Of a stretch of DNA of 64,000 bases, positions 39,139 to 48,675 are shown in pieces (the first letter of the stretch is position 1; every line of letters begins with the position of its first letter). Origin of the DNA: JAAYYY01 sp964579295. GTDB taxonomy: Bacteria; Chloroflexota; Anaerolineae; Promineifilales; Promineifilaceae. The stretch spans positions 1-64,000 of the forward strand of contig CAZOGK010000012.1 of assembly GCA_964579295.1 (NCBI GenBank). The letters run 5' to 3'. The notes beneath the pieces are model-generated. The model saw only the letters and a program-made list of their open reading frames with translations. It had not been told where the DNA came from and ran no database searches. A program made the translations under genes and the position numbers.

Positions 39139-39708
39139 TCAGGCGCCCTCTGGCCGCTCCCCTACCCGCTTGGCCATGATAATATCCGGCTTGCCCCAGC
39201 CGTTGGCATCGGGTACCACGCCGACGATGGCATAACCCAGCTTCTGGTAAAACTCGAAGGGATGCCCGCGCCGGTTCTGGATCTGCGCCAGATGGGCGAG
39301 CGGATCGGGATAGAGGTCGATACCCGCCAGTGTGGTCATGTCATCTTCGTCGTCGCTGCCCAGCATGATGGTCAGCCCGCCGCGCTGCCGCACCTGCTCC
39401 TCGAAATCGGCCACCAGTGCCCGGCCGATGCCCTGTCTCTGGCACGACGGATCGACGACGAGCGGGTGCAGCTCCCAGACGTGGCCGTCGTACTCAGAGA
39501 TGCCGCCAATCCAGCCAAGTACGTTGCCCCGTTCGTCGAGCGCGACACGGCTGATGCGATCGCTGGCAAACGACTCTAGCACCTCGGCAATCCCTGTGTC
39601 CAGGTCGGTCCAGTAGCCAGGCCAATGCTCCTCAAAGCCAATGATAAGCAGCCTGGCTATCTGGCGAATACGCGCAGTATGGTGCGGCCGCAGATCTACG
39701 ATTTTCAT
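39139..39708 (-). CDS. AAC(6')-like GNAT acetyltransferase
   Basis: A 189-residue GNAT protein with the order seen in the aminoglycoside 6'-N-acetyltransferase-like group. G-W-I-G-G-I-S-E-Y-D-G-H-V-W-E-L-H-P-L-V-V is split here only by normal variation. It is followed by R-Q-G-I-G-R-A-L-V (acetyl-CoA), G-S-D-D-E-D-D-M-T-T-L and F-Y-Q-K-L-G-Y..D-A-N-G-W-G-K-P-D. The true substrate could be an aminoglycoside or an endogenous amine; resistance is not demonstrated. Its ATG overlaps the stop of an APH-like kinase gene by 4 nt (ATGA), the third gene of a minus-strand operon. Confidence 0.83.
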   Translation of the reverse strand: MKIVDLRPHHTARIRQIARLLIIGFEEHWPGYWTDLDTGIAEVLESFASDRISRVALDERGNVLGWIGGISEYDGHVWELHPLVVDPSCQRQGIGRALVADFEEQVRQRGGLTIMLGSDDEDDMTTLAGIDLYPDPLAHLAQIQNRRGHPFEFYQKLGYAIVGVVPDANGWGKPDIIMAKRVGERPEGA

Positions 39709-40715
39709 TCGTGTTCCTCCAGCTCAGCCGCGAAGGCAACAAAGTCAAAGTCAATGTAGGGCTCGCCCGCTTCCAGCCGTTGCTTGCGTCCGTCCATAAA
39801 GCGCCGGGCCAACGGGTCATTAATGTTGTCCACGTCGAAGCTGCGGTGGAACACGACGTATAAATCGATCTCGCGCAGCTTGAGGAACAGTGGCGCCTTT
39901 TCCAGCCAGTACGTCTCCAGGTCGATTTCACGGCGATAGCCTCGCCAGAAGTTGCTGAGGAAGATGCGCGTGAAGGCGGCGGGGTCGCTTGCCCCTGGCA
40001 GCGCATAGAAGAGGGCCAGGGTAACGTCGTAAATATAGTGGCCGTAACCACAATCATCGAAGTCACAAAAGGTAATCGCACCGGCGTCGTCCACGTGCAG
40101 GTTGCCGCCGTGCGGGTCGAAATGGATCATGCCATAGGCGTGCCGGTCACGCGGCAGCGCCCGCAGCTCGGCGAGCAGCGTCTCATAATGGTGCAGGACA
40201 ACGCTCTCGGAGGCAGGCAGGTTATCCGCGATGTCCAGCAGCAGCGGCTCGTCCCAGTGGGCGCGCCAGGTGTCTGGCGGCGCCTCATAACGGCGGGACA
40301 GCGCATGAATGCGGCCGAGCGCTGCCCCGTAACGCTCAAAGAAGGTCGGCCCCCAGATGCCCTCACCCGGCGGCCTGCCCGGCGCCCGCTCGAAAGCGGT
40401 CGCCAGAAAATGCGCGCCGTGGCCGTCGCCGATCAACTCTACGAGATTGCCCTGGCGCGAGAGCACGGCCCGGCTGGCGGCAGCGCCGCTGTCGGCGAGG
40501 AAGTTGATCCAGTCAACCTCACCGCGAATGAGCGGGATGGAGCGCCGCTCACTGTGGCCGATGCGCAGGATGTACGCCTGCCCCTCCTGTGTGAAGGCGT
40601 AAATAAAGCTCTCAAAGCCGCCCAACGCCGTCACCTGCTCCAGCGCGACGCCAAAGCGGCCCGCCGCCTCGGCAAGGATCTCCTGACTAAAGCGCTGTTT
40701 GATGCGGGGGTCCAT
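39705..40715 (-). CDS. Aminoglycoside-phosphotransferase-family kinase
   Basis: A 336-residue APH/choline-kinase-fold enzyme. The ATP-binding lobe has G-G-F-E-S-F-I-Y-A-F and Y-I-L-R-I-G-H. The catalytic loop is H-F-D-P-H-G-G-N-L-H-V-D (near residue 190), and C-D-F-D-D-C-G-Y-G-H carries the metal-binding aspartate. The family phosphorylates aminoglycosides, homoserine, choline, thiamine-like or methylthioribose substrates; the target is not evident. The ATG at 40715 is preceded by AGGAAAGG. The frame extends far upstream over the next gene, but that part is noise. It is coupled to the AAC(6')-like gene by a 4-nt overlap. Confidence 0.85.
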   Translation of the reverse strand: MDPRIKQRFSQEILAEAAGRFGVALEQVTALGGFESFIYAFTQEGQAYILRIGHSERRSIPLIRGEVDWINFLADSGAAASRAVLSRQGNLVELIGDGHGAHFLATAFERAPGRPPGEGIWGPTFFERYGAALGRIHALSRRYEAPPDTWRAHWDEPLLLDIADNLPASESVVLHHYETLLAELRALPRDRHAYGMIHFDPHGGNLHVDDAGAITFCDFDDCGYGHYIYDVTLALFYALPGASDPAAFTRIFLSNFWRGYRREIDLETYWLEKAPLFLKLREIDLYVVFHRSFDVDNINDPLARRFMDGRKQRLEAGEPYIDFDFVAFAAELEEHE

Positions 40716-40732
40716 TATCCATCCTTTCCTGG

Positions 40733-41743
40733 CTATTGCAGCGGCAGGGGCGGCTGCCACAGCGCCGGCGCGCTCTCGACCTGGATGGCAGTCAACCATT
40801 TTACCCAGGCAAAGCCGCGCTGGTCGGGCGCCACCAGGCGCAGCGGTGCGCCGTGGCCGTGGCTGAGCGGCGCGCCGGCTACGTGTGTCGCCAGCAGGTA
40901 CTGCTGCGCCTGCTCCAGCGGAAAACGCCGCCAGTAGCCGGTCACGCTCTGCACGCGTACGCTGCGCGCTTCTGCCAGCGGGCCGGCCTCGGCCAGCAAG
41001 GCCGCAAGCGCCAGGCCGCGCCACTCCTGAATCGTATACCAGCCGCCGGTGCAGTCCAGGGTCGCCGTCAGCAGCGCGGCGGTCCATTGCTGAAGCTCGC
41101 GGTAGCCCAGCTGCAGCGGCCGCTCGACCAGGCCAGTAAGCTCCAGCCGCCAGCTCTCGATATCCAGCGGCGCGGGCCGGTCGTTGATCCAGCTGACGCG
41201 GGGAAAGAAGCCGCCAAAGCTGCCTATCTCGTAGGAGCCCGTGAAGCGGCGCTGGCGCTGCCAGCCGCGCAAGACGCCCCAGACGAGCGCCCCGCCCAGC
41301 GCCAGCAGCCCGCCGCGCAGAAAGGCGCGCCGGTCGCGCGCTTCCACCCGCTGCAGAATCCAGCGGCGGCGCCACGAGTGCCAGGCCATGAGAATGAGCA
41401 GGGGCACGGCGACGTAAATGTGCAACGAGAGGAGGCTGAAGCCGGCCAGCGTCTCGTAGCCGGTGAAGGTCCAGGCGATGCCCAGGGCCAGGGCGAGGAT
41501 GAGCAGCAGGAACATGCCCAGGAACCAGGCGCGCTCGCCGCGCCAGCGCACGCCGCGCCGGGCGACGCCCCAGACGATGGCCGCTTTCCAGAAGAGCACC
41601 AGGGTGATGGCGTAGGCGCCGGCGGCGTGCGCCCAGAGCAGCCAGGCCCTTTCTTCCGTGCCAGAGGTAAAGCCGAAATAGCCGGTCAGCGCCTGCAGCA
41701 ACAACAGGAAGAGCAGGAGGAAATTGGCCCACGGATAACGCAT
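40733..41743 (-). CDS. Molybdopterin-dependent oxidoreductase fused to a cytochrome-b-like membrane domain
   Basis: A 336-residue fusion. Residues 1-125 hold four transmembrane helices of cytochrome b561/b-hydrogenase type with candidate heme ligands H39, H108 and H122. Residues 138-158 read R-R-A-F-L-R-G-G followed by a hydrophobic stretch, exactly like a Tat signal but internal. Residues 170-336 are a sulfite-oxidase/YedY-like molybdopterin domain, with C231 in L-D-C-T-G-G-W-Y as the molybdenum ligand. In MsrPQ systems the two halves are separate proteins. It probably reduces or oxidises an extracytoplasmic substrate such as a sulfoxide, using membrane electrons. It is the first gene of a three-gene operon. 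Confidence 0.82.
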   Translation of the reverse strand: MRYPWANFLLLFLLLLQALTGYFGFTSGTEERAWLLWAHAAGAYAITLVLFWKAAIVWGVARRGVRWRGERAWFLGMFLLLILALALGIAWTFTGYETLAGFSLLSLHIYVAVPLLILMAWHSWRRRWILQRVEARDRRAFLRGGLLALGGALVWGVLRGWQRQRRFTGSYEIGSFGGFFPRVSWINDRPAPLDIESWRLELTGLVERPLQLGYRELQQWTAALLTATLDCTGGWYTIQEWRGLALAALLAEAGPLAEARSVRVQSVTGYWRRFPLEQAQQYLLATHVAGAPLSHGHGAPLRLVAPDQRGFAWVKWLTAIQVESAPALWQPPLPLQ

Positions 41744-41751
41744 GGTACAAT
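41724..41751 (+). promoter_or_regulatory. Promoter of the LMW phosphatase gene
   Basis: TTGGCC, 16 nt, then TACAAT preceded by TGG (extended -10). It overlaps the first codons of the divergent molybdenum oxidoreductase gene. The leader to the ATG at 41785 is about 30 nt. Confidence 0.5.
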
Positions 41752-41784
41752 CGGCGAGTAGGTGACTGAAGACGTGGGAGATTT

Positions 41785-42267
41785 ATGCCACACATCCTCT
41801 TTATTTGCACTGCGAACATCTGCCGTTCGCCGGCCGCCGAAGGGCTGCTGCGCCAGCGGCTGCAGCAAGAAGGGCTGCACGACTGGACGGTTAGCTCGGC
41901 CGGCACCTGGGCCCAGCTAGAGCGCGGCGCCGCCCGCGCCGGCATCGAGCTGCTGGCCGAGCGGGGGATCGACATCAGTGAGCATCAGGCCAGGGAAGTG
42001 ACGCAGGAGGCAATCGACGCGGCCGACCTGATCCTCTGCATGGAGTCCGGTCATGCCGAAGCGCTGCGGGTGGAGTTTCCCGAGGCGGCCACGCGCATCT
42101 TTCTACTCAGTGAAATGGCCGGCGCCAGCCACAACGTTAAGGACCCCTTTGGCGGCCCTTATCCAGGCTATGTCCGGATGGTGGATGAGCTGAGCGAGTT
42201 GATTGAGGCCGGGCTGCCGCGCATCCTGGGTGTGGCCGGCCGCTTTGCCTACAAGCGACAGCAGTAG
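41785..42267 (+). CDS. Low-molecular-weight protein tyrosine phosphatase family
   Basis: A 160-residue phosphatase. The P-loop C-T-A-N-I-C-R-S lies at the N terminus with nucleophile C8 and R14, and the general acid is the aspartate in K-D-P-F-G-G (near residue 119). In bacteria these enzymes dephosphorylate tyrosine or arginine residues on proteins, often linked to exopolysaccharide control or stress; arsenate reductases share the fold. C-x5-R with the T-A-N-I-C-R variant is normal for the group that includes the arginine phosphatase YwlE. No partner kinase is adjacent. It is convergent with the HNH gene 4 nt away. Confidence 0.9.
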   Translation: MPHILFICTANICRSPAAEGLLRQRLQQEGLHDWTVSSAGTWAQLERGAARAGIELLAERGIDISEHQAREVTQEAIDAADLILCMESGHAEALRVEFPEAATRIFLLSEMAGASHNVKDPFGGPYPGYVRMVDELSELIEAGLPRILGVAGRFAYKRQQ

Positions 42268-42271
42268 CCGC

Positions 42272-42796
42272 CTACCAGCCGTTAATGTATGGCTCCCACT
42301 CCTGCCGGTCTTCCAGATGGCGGCCGAAGCGATAGGTGGCGTTGCTGCTCGGTTCGTAGGGCTGGCGCAGCAGCTGCATGCCGGCCTGGTCCGGCGTGCG
42401 GCCGCCTTTGCGGCGGTTGCAGCCCGAGCAGGCGGCGACCAGATTGGTCCAGCTATGAGCCCCACCGGCGTGGCGCGGGACGACGTGGTCGATGGTCAGG
42501 TGGTAATTCTTGCGCCCGCAATACTGGCAGGTGTAATCGTCGCGCCGCAGCACCTCGCGCTTGCTGAGGGTGATGCGCGGCCGTGGCCGCCGGATCATGT
42601 GCTGCAGCTTGATAATCGAGGGCAGCTCAAACTCGGCGCTGGCGCTGCGGATGATGCCTCGACCGTTGAGGATCAGCTCCGCTTTGCCCGCCATGAGAAG
42701 GGCTACCGCCCGCTTCGTATTGCAGACGTGAAGCGGCTCAAAGTTCACGTTGAGAATGAGCACAGGCTCATTCAACAGGCCATTACTACGATTCAT
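42272..42796 (-). CDS. HNH endonuclease-family protein
   Basis: A 174-residue protein. An N-terminal region N-R-x-x-G-L-L-N-E-P-V-L-I-L-N-V-N-F-E-P-L precedes a classical HNH module. The first zinc pair is C-Q-Y-C-G, then L-T-I-D-H-V-V-P with the catalytic histidine, then W-T-N-L-V-A-A-C-S-G-C-N-R-R-K-G (near residues 90-135). This stand-alone HNH type is widespread in bacteria, cyanobacteria and Chloroflexota, and is probably a housekeeping DNA nuclease of unknown role rather than a homing enzyme. A promoter with a short or absent leader precedes the ATG. Confidence 0.88.
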   Translation of the reverse strand: MNRSNGLLNEPVLILNVNFEPLHVCNTKRAVALLMAGKAELILNGRGIIRSASAEFELPSIIKLQHMIRRPRPRITLSKREVLRRDDYTCQYCGRKNYHLTIDHVVPRHAGGAHSWTNLVAACSGCNRRKGGRTPDQAGMQLLRQPYEPSSNATYRFGRHLEDRQEWEPYINGW

Positions 42797-42805
42797 AAAG
42801 GCAGC

Positions 42806-42835
42806 AATCTAGGTCGTTAGCTGTCTATCTGTCAG
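42806..42835 (-). promoter_or_regulatory. Probable promoter of the HNH gene
   Basis: Minus-strand CTGACA, 18 nt, then TAGATT; the ATG follows 9 nt later, so the leader is at most a few bases. Confidence 0.45.
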
Positions 42836-42935
42836 ACCGGGATGCGTCCCCGGCATCAATGACAGTTTAGTGATTTTTCTCCAGCCGTCAACCACGAGAC
42901 GGCAGGTCTTATGTCTAGCAAAGAAAGGACTGACC

Positions 42936-43691
42936 ATGAATCGAGAGGAACTCGTCGCCTACCTGGACGGCTATCTGCGCATTGGCGCGATTGACGATTA
43001 CGGGCCCCAGGGGCTGCAGGTGGAGAGCGACAACACGTCCATTGACCGCATCGCCCTGGCGGTGGATACGGCGCTGCCCGTCATCCGCGAAGCGGCCGCC
43101 TGGCAGGCCGATATGCTGCTGGTGCACCACGGCATTTTCTGGCGCCAGGTGGAGCGCATTGCCGGCCCGCTGGGCGAGCGCGTGCGCCTATTACTGCGCC
43201 ACGGCGTCAACCTGTACGCCGCTCACCTGCCGCTGGATGCCCATCCTGAAGTGGGCAACAACGTCGAGCTGGCGCGGCTGCTGGGCGTCAGCGTCGAGGG
43301 CTGGTGGTACGAGGTGAATGGGACGCCCCTCGGCGTGGTGGGCGCCGCTCCAGCCGGCCTGACGCTGCAGCGGCTAGAGGCGGAACTGGCGCAGCAGCTG
43401 CGGACAATGCCGCTGGTGCTGGCGCACGGCCCGGAGCAGCCGGCGCGCATCGCCATCCTCTCCGGCGCCGGCGCCGACGCGGTCGCCGCGGCGCAGGCCG
43501 CGGGCGCCGACACGCTGATCACCGGGGAAACGTCGCACGCCCATTACTGGGCGGCCAGCGACTACGGCATGAACGTCCTCTTCGCCGGCCATTATGCCAC
43601 GGAGACGGTGGGCGTGCGGGCGCTGGGCCGCCATCTGGCAAAGCAGTTCGCAGTTGAGGTAAAATTCTTCGACTTTCCCACGGAGATGTAG
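42936..43691 (+). CDS. NIF3-like dinuclear metal-binding protein
   Basis: A 251-residue protein of the NIF3/YbgI (DUF34) family. The dinuclear metal site is spelled out by L-V-H-H-G-I-F-W, H-L-P-L-D-A-H-P-E-V-G-N-N and the late G-E-T-S-H-A-H-Y-W with G-H-Y-A-T-E. Some relatives are annotated as GTP cyclohydrolase I type 2, but biochemical support is weak. A metal-insertion or hydrolase role is suspected. The ATG at 42936 has AAAGGA 7-10 nt upstream, and upstream in-frame codons are not needed. It lies 31 nt before kbl, with which it is probably co-transcribed. Confidence 0.9.
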   Translation: MNREELVAYLDGYLRIGAIDDYGPQGLQVESDNTSIDRIALAVDTALPVIREAAAWQADMLLVHHGIFWRQVERIAGPLGERVRLLLRHGVNLYAAHLPLDAHPEVGNNVELARLLGVSVEGWWYEVNGTPLGVVGAAPAGLTLQRLEAELAQQLRTMPLVLAHGPEQPARIAILSGAGADAVAAAQAAGADTLITGETSHAHYWAASDYGMNVLFAGHYATETVGVRALGRHLAKQFAVEVKFFDFPTEM

Positions 43692-43722
43692 CGGGGACAG
43701 CGGCCACACAAGGAGAACAGCC

Positions 43723-44916
<1,194 letters not shown>

Positions 44917-44947
44917 GCCGGCAGGAGCGGCGCGCTCGACCTGCTCA

Positions 44948-44976
44948 GGGGCCGCGACTGCGGCCCCTTTTCTTTT
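44948..44976 (+). terminator. Intrinsic terminator of the NIF3-kbl transcript
   Basis: An 8-bp stem GGGGCCGC/GCGGCCCC with loop GACT, followed by TTTTCTTTT. Confidence 0.9.
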
Positions 44977-44979
44977 GGC

Positions 44980-46092
44980 CTATTGGGCCCAGGGGAAGCT
45001 CAGCGCGCCGGCGCGAGCCGTGTAGCCGTCGATTTGCGCCGCGCAGACGTCGTACATATTCGGTTCGCCCGCCCCTTGCTCCTGCCGCCCGTGGTAAGCG
45101 CGAAACCAATCGACCGTCGCCGCCAGCGCCTGGTCCCACTCGTAGAGCGGCTGCCAGCCAAGCCGGTTGGCCGCCTTGTCACGGTTGAGCCGCAGCAGGA
45201 CCGTCTCCTTCTCCGCCTGCTGCCCACCAGCCAGCGGCGTCCAGCTGCCGCTGCCCCAGAGCGCCAGCGCCTTCTCCACGACCTGCTGCACCGTGATTCC
45301 CGCCCTCTCGCGCGGGGCGAAGTTCCAGGCCTCGGCGTAGGCGCGCCCCTCGCGCAGCAGATGCGCCCCCAGCCAGAGATAGCCGCTCAGCGACTCCAGC
45401 ACGTGCTGCCAGGGGCGCACAAAGGAGGGGTTGCGCACCAGCGCCGGCTCGCCGGCCATCAGCGCGCGCATCGTATCCGGTAGCAGGCGGTCGGCGGCAA
45501 AGTCGCCGCCGCCGATGACATTGCCGGCGCGCGCCGCGGCCAGCGCCGGCCCCTCTTGCTGGAAGTAGCTCTGGCGATAGGCAGCAATCGCCAGCTCGGC
45601 CATCGCCTTGCTGGCGCTGTAGGGATCGTGGCCGCCGAGCCGATCGTTCTCACGATAGCCCCATACCCACTCGCGGTCTTCGTACACCTTGTCGGTGGTA
45701 ATGCAGACAACCGCCGCTACGCCCTCGCTCTGCCGCACCGCTTCTAGCAGGTTGACGGTTCCGCCAACGTTGACGTCGAACGTTGTCTTGGGGTCGCGGT
45801 AGGCGGTCAGCACCAGCGGCTGAGCCGCCAGGTGGAAGATGAGGCGCGGGCGGCTGCGGGCAATCGTCGCCGCCAGCGCCGGCAGGTCACGCACGTCGCC
45901 GCGCACGTCTGTCACCTGTTCGCCCAGGCGGCAGACGTCGAAGTTGCTGGGCGTGGTGGGCGCGCCGGGCAGGCTGAAGCCCGTCACCTCGGCGCCCAGC
46001 TCCTTCAGCCACAGGACCAGCCAGGAGCCCTTGAAACCGGTGTGGCCAGTCACCAGGACCGGCAGGCCCGCGTAGACGTTGGCGAAGCTCAT
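44980..46092 (-). CDS. rfbG: CDP-glucose 4,6-dehydratase
   Basis: A 370-residue extended short-chain dehydrogenase. N-terminal G-H-T-G-F-K-G-S-W-L binds NAD, T-T-D-K-V-Y-E-D lies near residue 130, and P-Y-S-A-S-K-A-M-A-E-L carries the catalytic Tyr-Lys. The F-K-G-S-W and Q-P-L-V-x-x-A-Y-R-D-P motifs separate CDP-glucose dehydratases from dTDP-glucose enzymes. The product CDP-4-keto-6-deoxyglucose leads to deoxy-sugars of surface polysaccharide. The usual neighbours (rfbF, rfbH) are absent, so the pathway is split across the genome. It lies 3 nt after the beta-CASP nuclease gene, an unusual pairing. Confidence 0.9.
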   Translation of the reverse strand: MSFANVYAGLPVLVTGHTGFKGSWLVLWLKELGAEVTGFSLPGAPTTPSNFDVCRLGEQVTDVRGDVRDLPALAATIARSRPRLIFHLAAQPLVLTAYRDPKTTFDVNVGGTVNLLEAVRQSEGVAAVVCITTDKVYEDREWVWGYRENDRLGGHDPYSASKAMAELAIAAYRQSYFQQEGPALAAARAGNVIGGGDFAADRLLPDTMRALMAGEPALVRNPSFVRPWQHVLESLSGYLWLGAHLLREGRAYAEAWNFAPRERAGITVQQVVEKALALWGSGSWTPLAGGQQAEKETVLLRLNRDKAANRLGWQPLYEWDQALAATVDWFRAYHGRQEQGAGEPNMYDVCAAQIDGYTARAGALSFPWAQ

Positions 46093-46095
46093 GGC

Positions 46096-47487
46096 TTAGA
46101 CGGTAAAGCTCTGGCCGAGATGCGGCACGTGAACGTTCTGCAGGCCACGCTGGCGTAGCGATCTTGAGAAGTCCAGTGACACCGTTTCCTCGCCGTGGAC
46201 GATGAAGGTATGGCGCGGCTTGCGCCGGAAATGGTCGATCCAATCGAGCAGTTCATCGCGGTCGGCATGGGCGCTCATGCCATTCATGGTAACTACCTCG
46301 GCCCGGACCTCATACTCTTCGCCAAAGATACGCACGCGGCGCGCGTTCTCCACCAGGCGCCGGCCGAGCGTGCTGGGCGCCTGCCAGCCGACGATCATAA
46401 CGGTGCTGCGGGGGTCGCCGATGTTGTTCTTCAGATGGTGCAGGATGCGCCCATATTCGGCCATGCCGCTGGCGCTGATGATGACAGCCGGGCGCTCCAG
46501 GCTGTTGAGCGCCTTCGACTGGCTGACGCTGCGGGTATAGGCCAGCATGTCAAAGCCAAAGGGATCGCCCTGCTGCAGCATAAAGGCTTCCAGCTCTTCG
46601 TCGTAGGCTTCGGGGTGCAGACGGTAGATGCCGGTCGCATCCACCGCCAGCGGGCTATCGACAAAGACGGGCAAATCGTCCGGGATCTCGCCGCGTTGCA
46701 CCATCTCGTGCAAGCGGTAGACCAGCTCCTGGGTGCGGCCGACGGCAAAGGCTGGCACAATGACCTTGCCGCCGCGCCGGACCGTCTCCGTGATGACCTG
46801 CTCCAGCCGGGCATCGGTCTCGTAATCAGCTTCGTGCAGCCGGTCGCCATAGGTGCTTTCCACGAGGAGCACGTCTGCCTCCTCCACGTAGCGCGGGTCG
46901 CGCAGGATGGGGCGGTGCTGCCGGCCCAGGTCGCCGCTGAAGACCAGCCGGATATCGCGCCCCTGCTCCCTGTCCTCAATGTCCAGGGTGACGATAGCCG
47001 AGCCGAGGATGTGGCCGGCGTCATAGAAGGTGAGCGAGACGCCCGGCATCACCTCCCGCGTGCGGTCATAGCTCATGCCCAGAAAATGGTTGAGGCTGCG
47101 CACGGCGTCTTGTGTCGTGTAGATGGGCTCTAGCGGCGCGCCGTCCTGCTTCCTGTTGAGGTACTCCACGTCCGATTCCAGAATCTTGGCGCTGTCGCGC
47201 AGCATGATGGAGCAGAGGTCGCGCGTGGCGTAGGTGCAGTAGATGTCGCCGTCAAAACCGCTCTTGACCAGGTTAGGAATATTGGCGCTGTGGTCGATGT
47301 GCGCGTGGGAGAGGATCATAACGTCCACGGCCGCGGCGTCGTAGGGCAGCGATCGGTTGCGCTGGTAGCTCTCCTGGCGCGAGCCCTGGTAGAAGCCGCA
47401 GTCGAGCAAAATCTGCTTGCCGTTAACGCGGATCAGGTGTTGCGAACCGGTGACTGTGCGCGCGGCTCCGTGAAAGGTAATCTCCAT
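46096..47487 (-). CDS. MBL-fold beta-CASP ribonuclease (YSH1/CPSF-like)
   Basis: A 463-residue metallo-beta-lactamase-fold nuclease. The zinc site H-A-H-I-D-H (near residue 61) is followed by D-A-G-H-I-L-G-S-A, S-G-D-L-G and S-T-Y-G-D. The beta-CASP insert then carries A-F-A-V-G-R-T-Q-E, S-P-L-A-V, S-A-S-G-M and the final H-A-D-R-D-E-L. This is the archaeal/bacterial CPSF-like group, processing or degrading RNA ends. There is no N-terminal KH domain, so it is the short bacterial form. AGGAGGGAAG precedes the ATG. It is the second gene of an rnd, nuclease, rfbG series on the minus strand. Confidence 0.92.
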   Translation of the reverse strand: MEITFHGAARTVTGSQHLIRVNGKQILLDCGFYQGSRQESYQRNRSLPYDAAAVDVMILSHAHIDHSANIPNLVKSGFDGDIYCTYATRDLCSIMLRDSAKILESDVEYLNRKQDGAPLEPIYTTQDAVRSLNHFLGMSYDRTREVMPGVSLTFYDAGHILGSAIVTLDIEDREQGRDIRLVFSGDLGRQHRPILRDPRYVEEADVLLVESTYGDRLHEADYETDARLEQVITETVRRGGKVIVPAFAVGRTQELVYRLHEMVQRGEIPDDLPVFVDSPLAVDATGIYRLHPEAYDEELEAFMLQQGDPFGFDMLAYTRSVSQSKALNSLERPAVIISASGMAEYGRILHHLKNNIGDPRSTVMIVGWQAPSTLGRRLVENARRVRIFGEEYEVRAEVVTMNGMSAHADRDELLDWIDHFRRKPRHTFIVHGEETVSLDFSRSLRQRGLQNVHVPHLGQSFTV

Positions 47488-47514
47488 CTTCCCTCCTCTC
47501 TGCTGGCGCTCTGA

Positions 47515-48675
47515 TTAGCTGGGCGCGGCAAGCAGCGTCAGCAGCTCATCGCCATATGTCTCCAGCCGCCAGCGTCCTAGTATTCCTGCCAGCGCGTCCC
47601 GGCTTTGCGGATGCTCGCGGGCCAGGGCCCACATTGCCTCGCGGCTAAGGATGACGTCGGATTCGACGCCGCGCGCCTGCCCCTTGTCCCGCCGCCAGAT
47701 GCGCAGAAGCTCGTAGCGCTCGACAACGTCCTGCGGCAGGCGCGGCGGGCGCGGCGGGCGGCGCGGCGCGCGCGCACCCAGATTCTCGCGCACAATGCGC
47801 AGGATGTCGCGCCCATAGCGACTGACCTGCCCCGGCGACATGCCGTGCAGGCGGGCCAGCGCGGCGCGGTCGCGCGGCGCTTCCTGAGCAATCTCCAGCA
47901 GCGTCTTATCCTGCAGGATCTTGAAATGGGGCCGGTTGCGGCGCTCCGCCGCCTGGTCGCGGTAGATGGCGAGCGCGCGCAGAATCGCTTTGCCCTGTGG
48001 CGACAGGCGGCGGGCGCCGTTCATCGTCCAGAAGGCATCGGGGTCAAAGACGACCGTGGGCGGCTGTACATTTGTCTGCTCGGCGAAGATCTCCTCTGCC
48101 TCGGCAATGTGTCCCCCCGCTTCCAGCCGGGCAGCCAGCCTGTCGCGCAGGGCCAGGAGAAAGTGGGTGTCTGCCTGGGCATAGGCCAGCTCGTCCGACG
48201 ATAGCGGGCGCCGGCACCAGTTAGCGCGCTGGAAATGTTTGTCGAGCTGCACGCCAAACTCGGCCTCCAGCATATTCGCCAGCCCCACGCGCTCGATGCC
48301 CAGGATGCGCGCCGCCCACATCGTGTCGAAAAGATTGTTCAGCTCCCAGCCATATTGGCGCTTGACCAGGATCAGGTCGTACTCGGCCGCGTGGAATACT
48401 TTCTCCACCGCCGGATTGGCGAACAGCTTGCCGAGGCCAGAGAGGTCGAGGTCCGCCGTGGGATCGACGATGTAATCCTGCCCGGGAATGGAAATCTGGA
48501 TGAGGCAGACTTCTTCGCGGTAGACGTAGAGGCTGTTTGCTTCCAGATCGACGGCGAGCCGGGGCTGCTGCTGCAGGTGGCGCAAACATTCCTCCCACGC
48601 CTGGGCTCTGCTGATGAACTGGTGCGGGGGGAGATCAGGTGTGGGCTGTTGTCGCGACTGGCTTGCTCTACTCAT
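47515..48675 (-). CDS. rnd: Ribonuclease D
   Basis: A 386-residue 3'-5' exoribonuclease trimming tRNA and other structured RNA. The DEDD catalytic residues lie in A-V-D-L-E-A-N (near residue 52), F-H-A-A-E-Y-D-L (near 110) and Y-A-Q-A-D-T-H-F-L (near 180). An HRDC domain (about residues 215-285) and a basic C-terminal extension follow. The ATG at 48675 has no Shine-Dalgarno site. It overlaps the end of a 16-codon upstream ORF and follows a GC-rich hairpin, so translation is probably coupled. The alternative GTG at 48705 would add 10 unconserved residues. Confidence 0.9.
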   Translation of the reverse strand: MSRASQSRQQPTPDLPPHQFISRAQAWEECLRHLQQQPRLAVDLEANSLYVYREEVCLIQISIPGQDYIVDPTADLDLSGLGKLFANPAVEKVFHAAEYDLILVKRQYGWELNNLFDTMWAARILGIERVGLANMLEAEFGVQLDKHFQRANWCRRPLSSDELAYAQADTHFLLALRDRLAARLEAGGHIAEAEEIFAEQTNVQPPTVVFDPDAFWTMNGARRLSPQGKAILRALAIYRDQAAERRNRPHFKILQDKTLLEIAQEAPRDRAALARLHGMSPGQVSRYGRDILRIVRENLGARAPRRPPRPPRLPQDVVERYELLRIWRRDKGQARGVESDVILSREAMWALAREHPQSRDALAGILGRWRLETYGDELLTLLAAPS

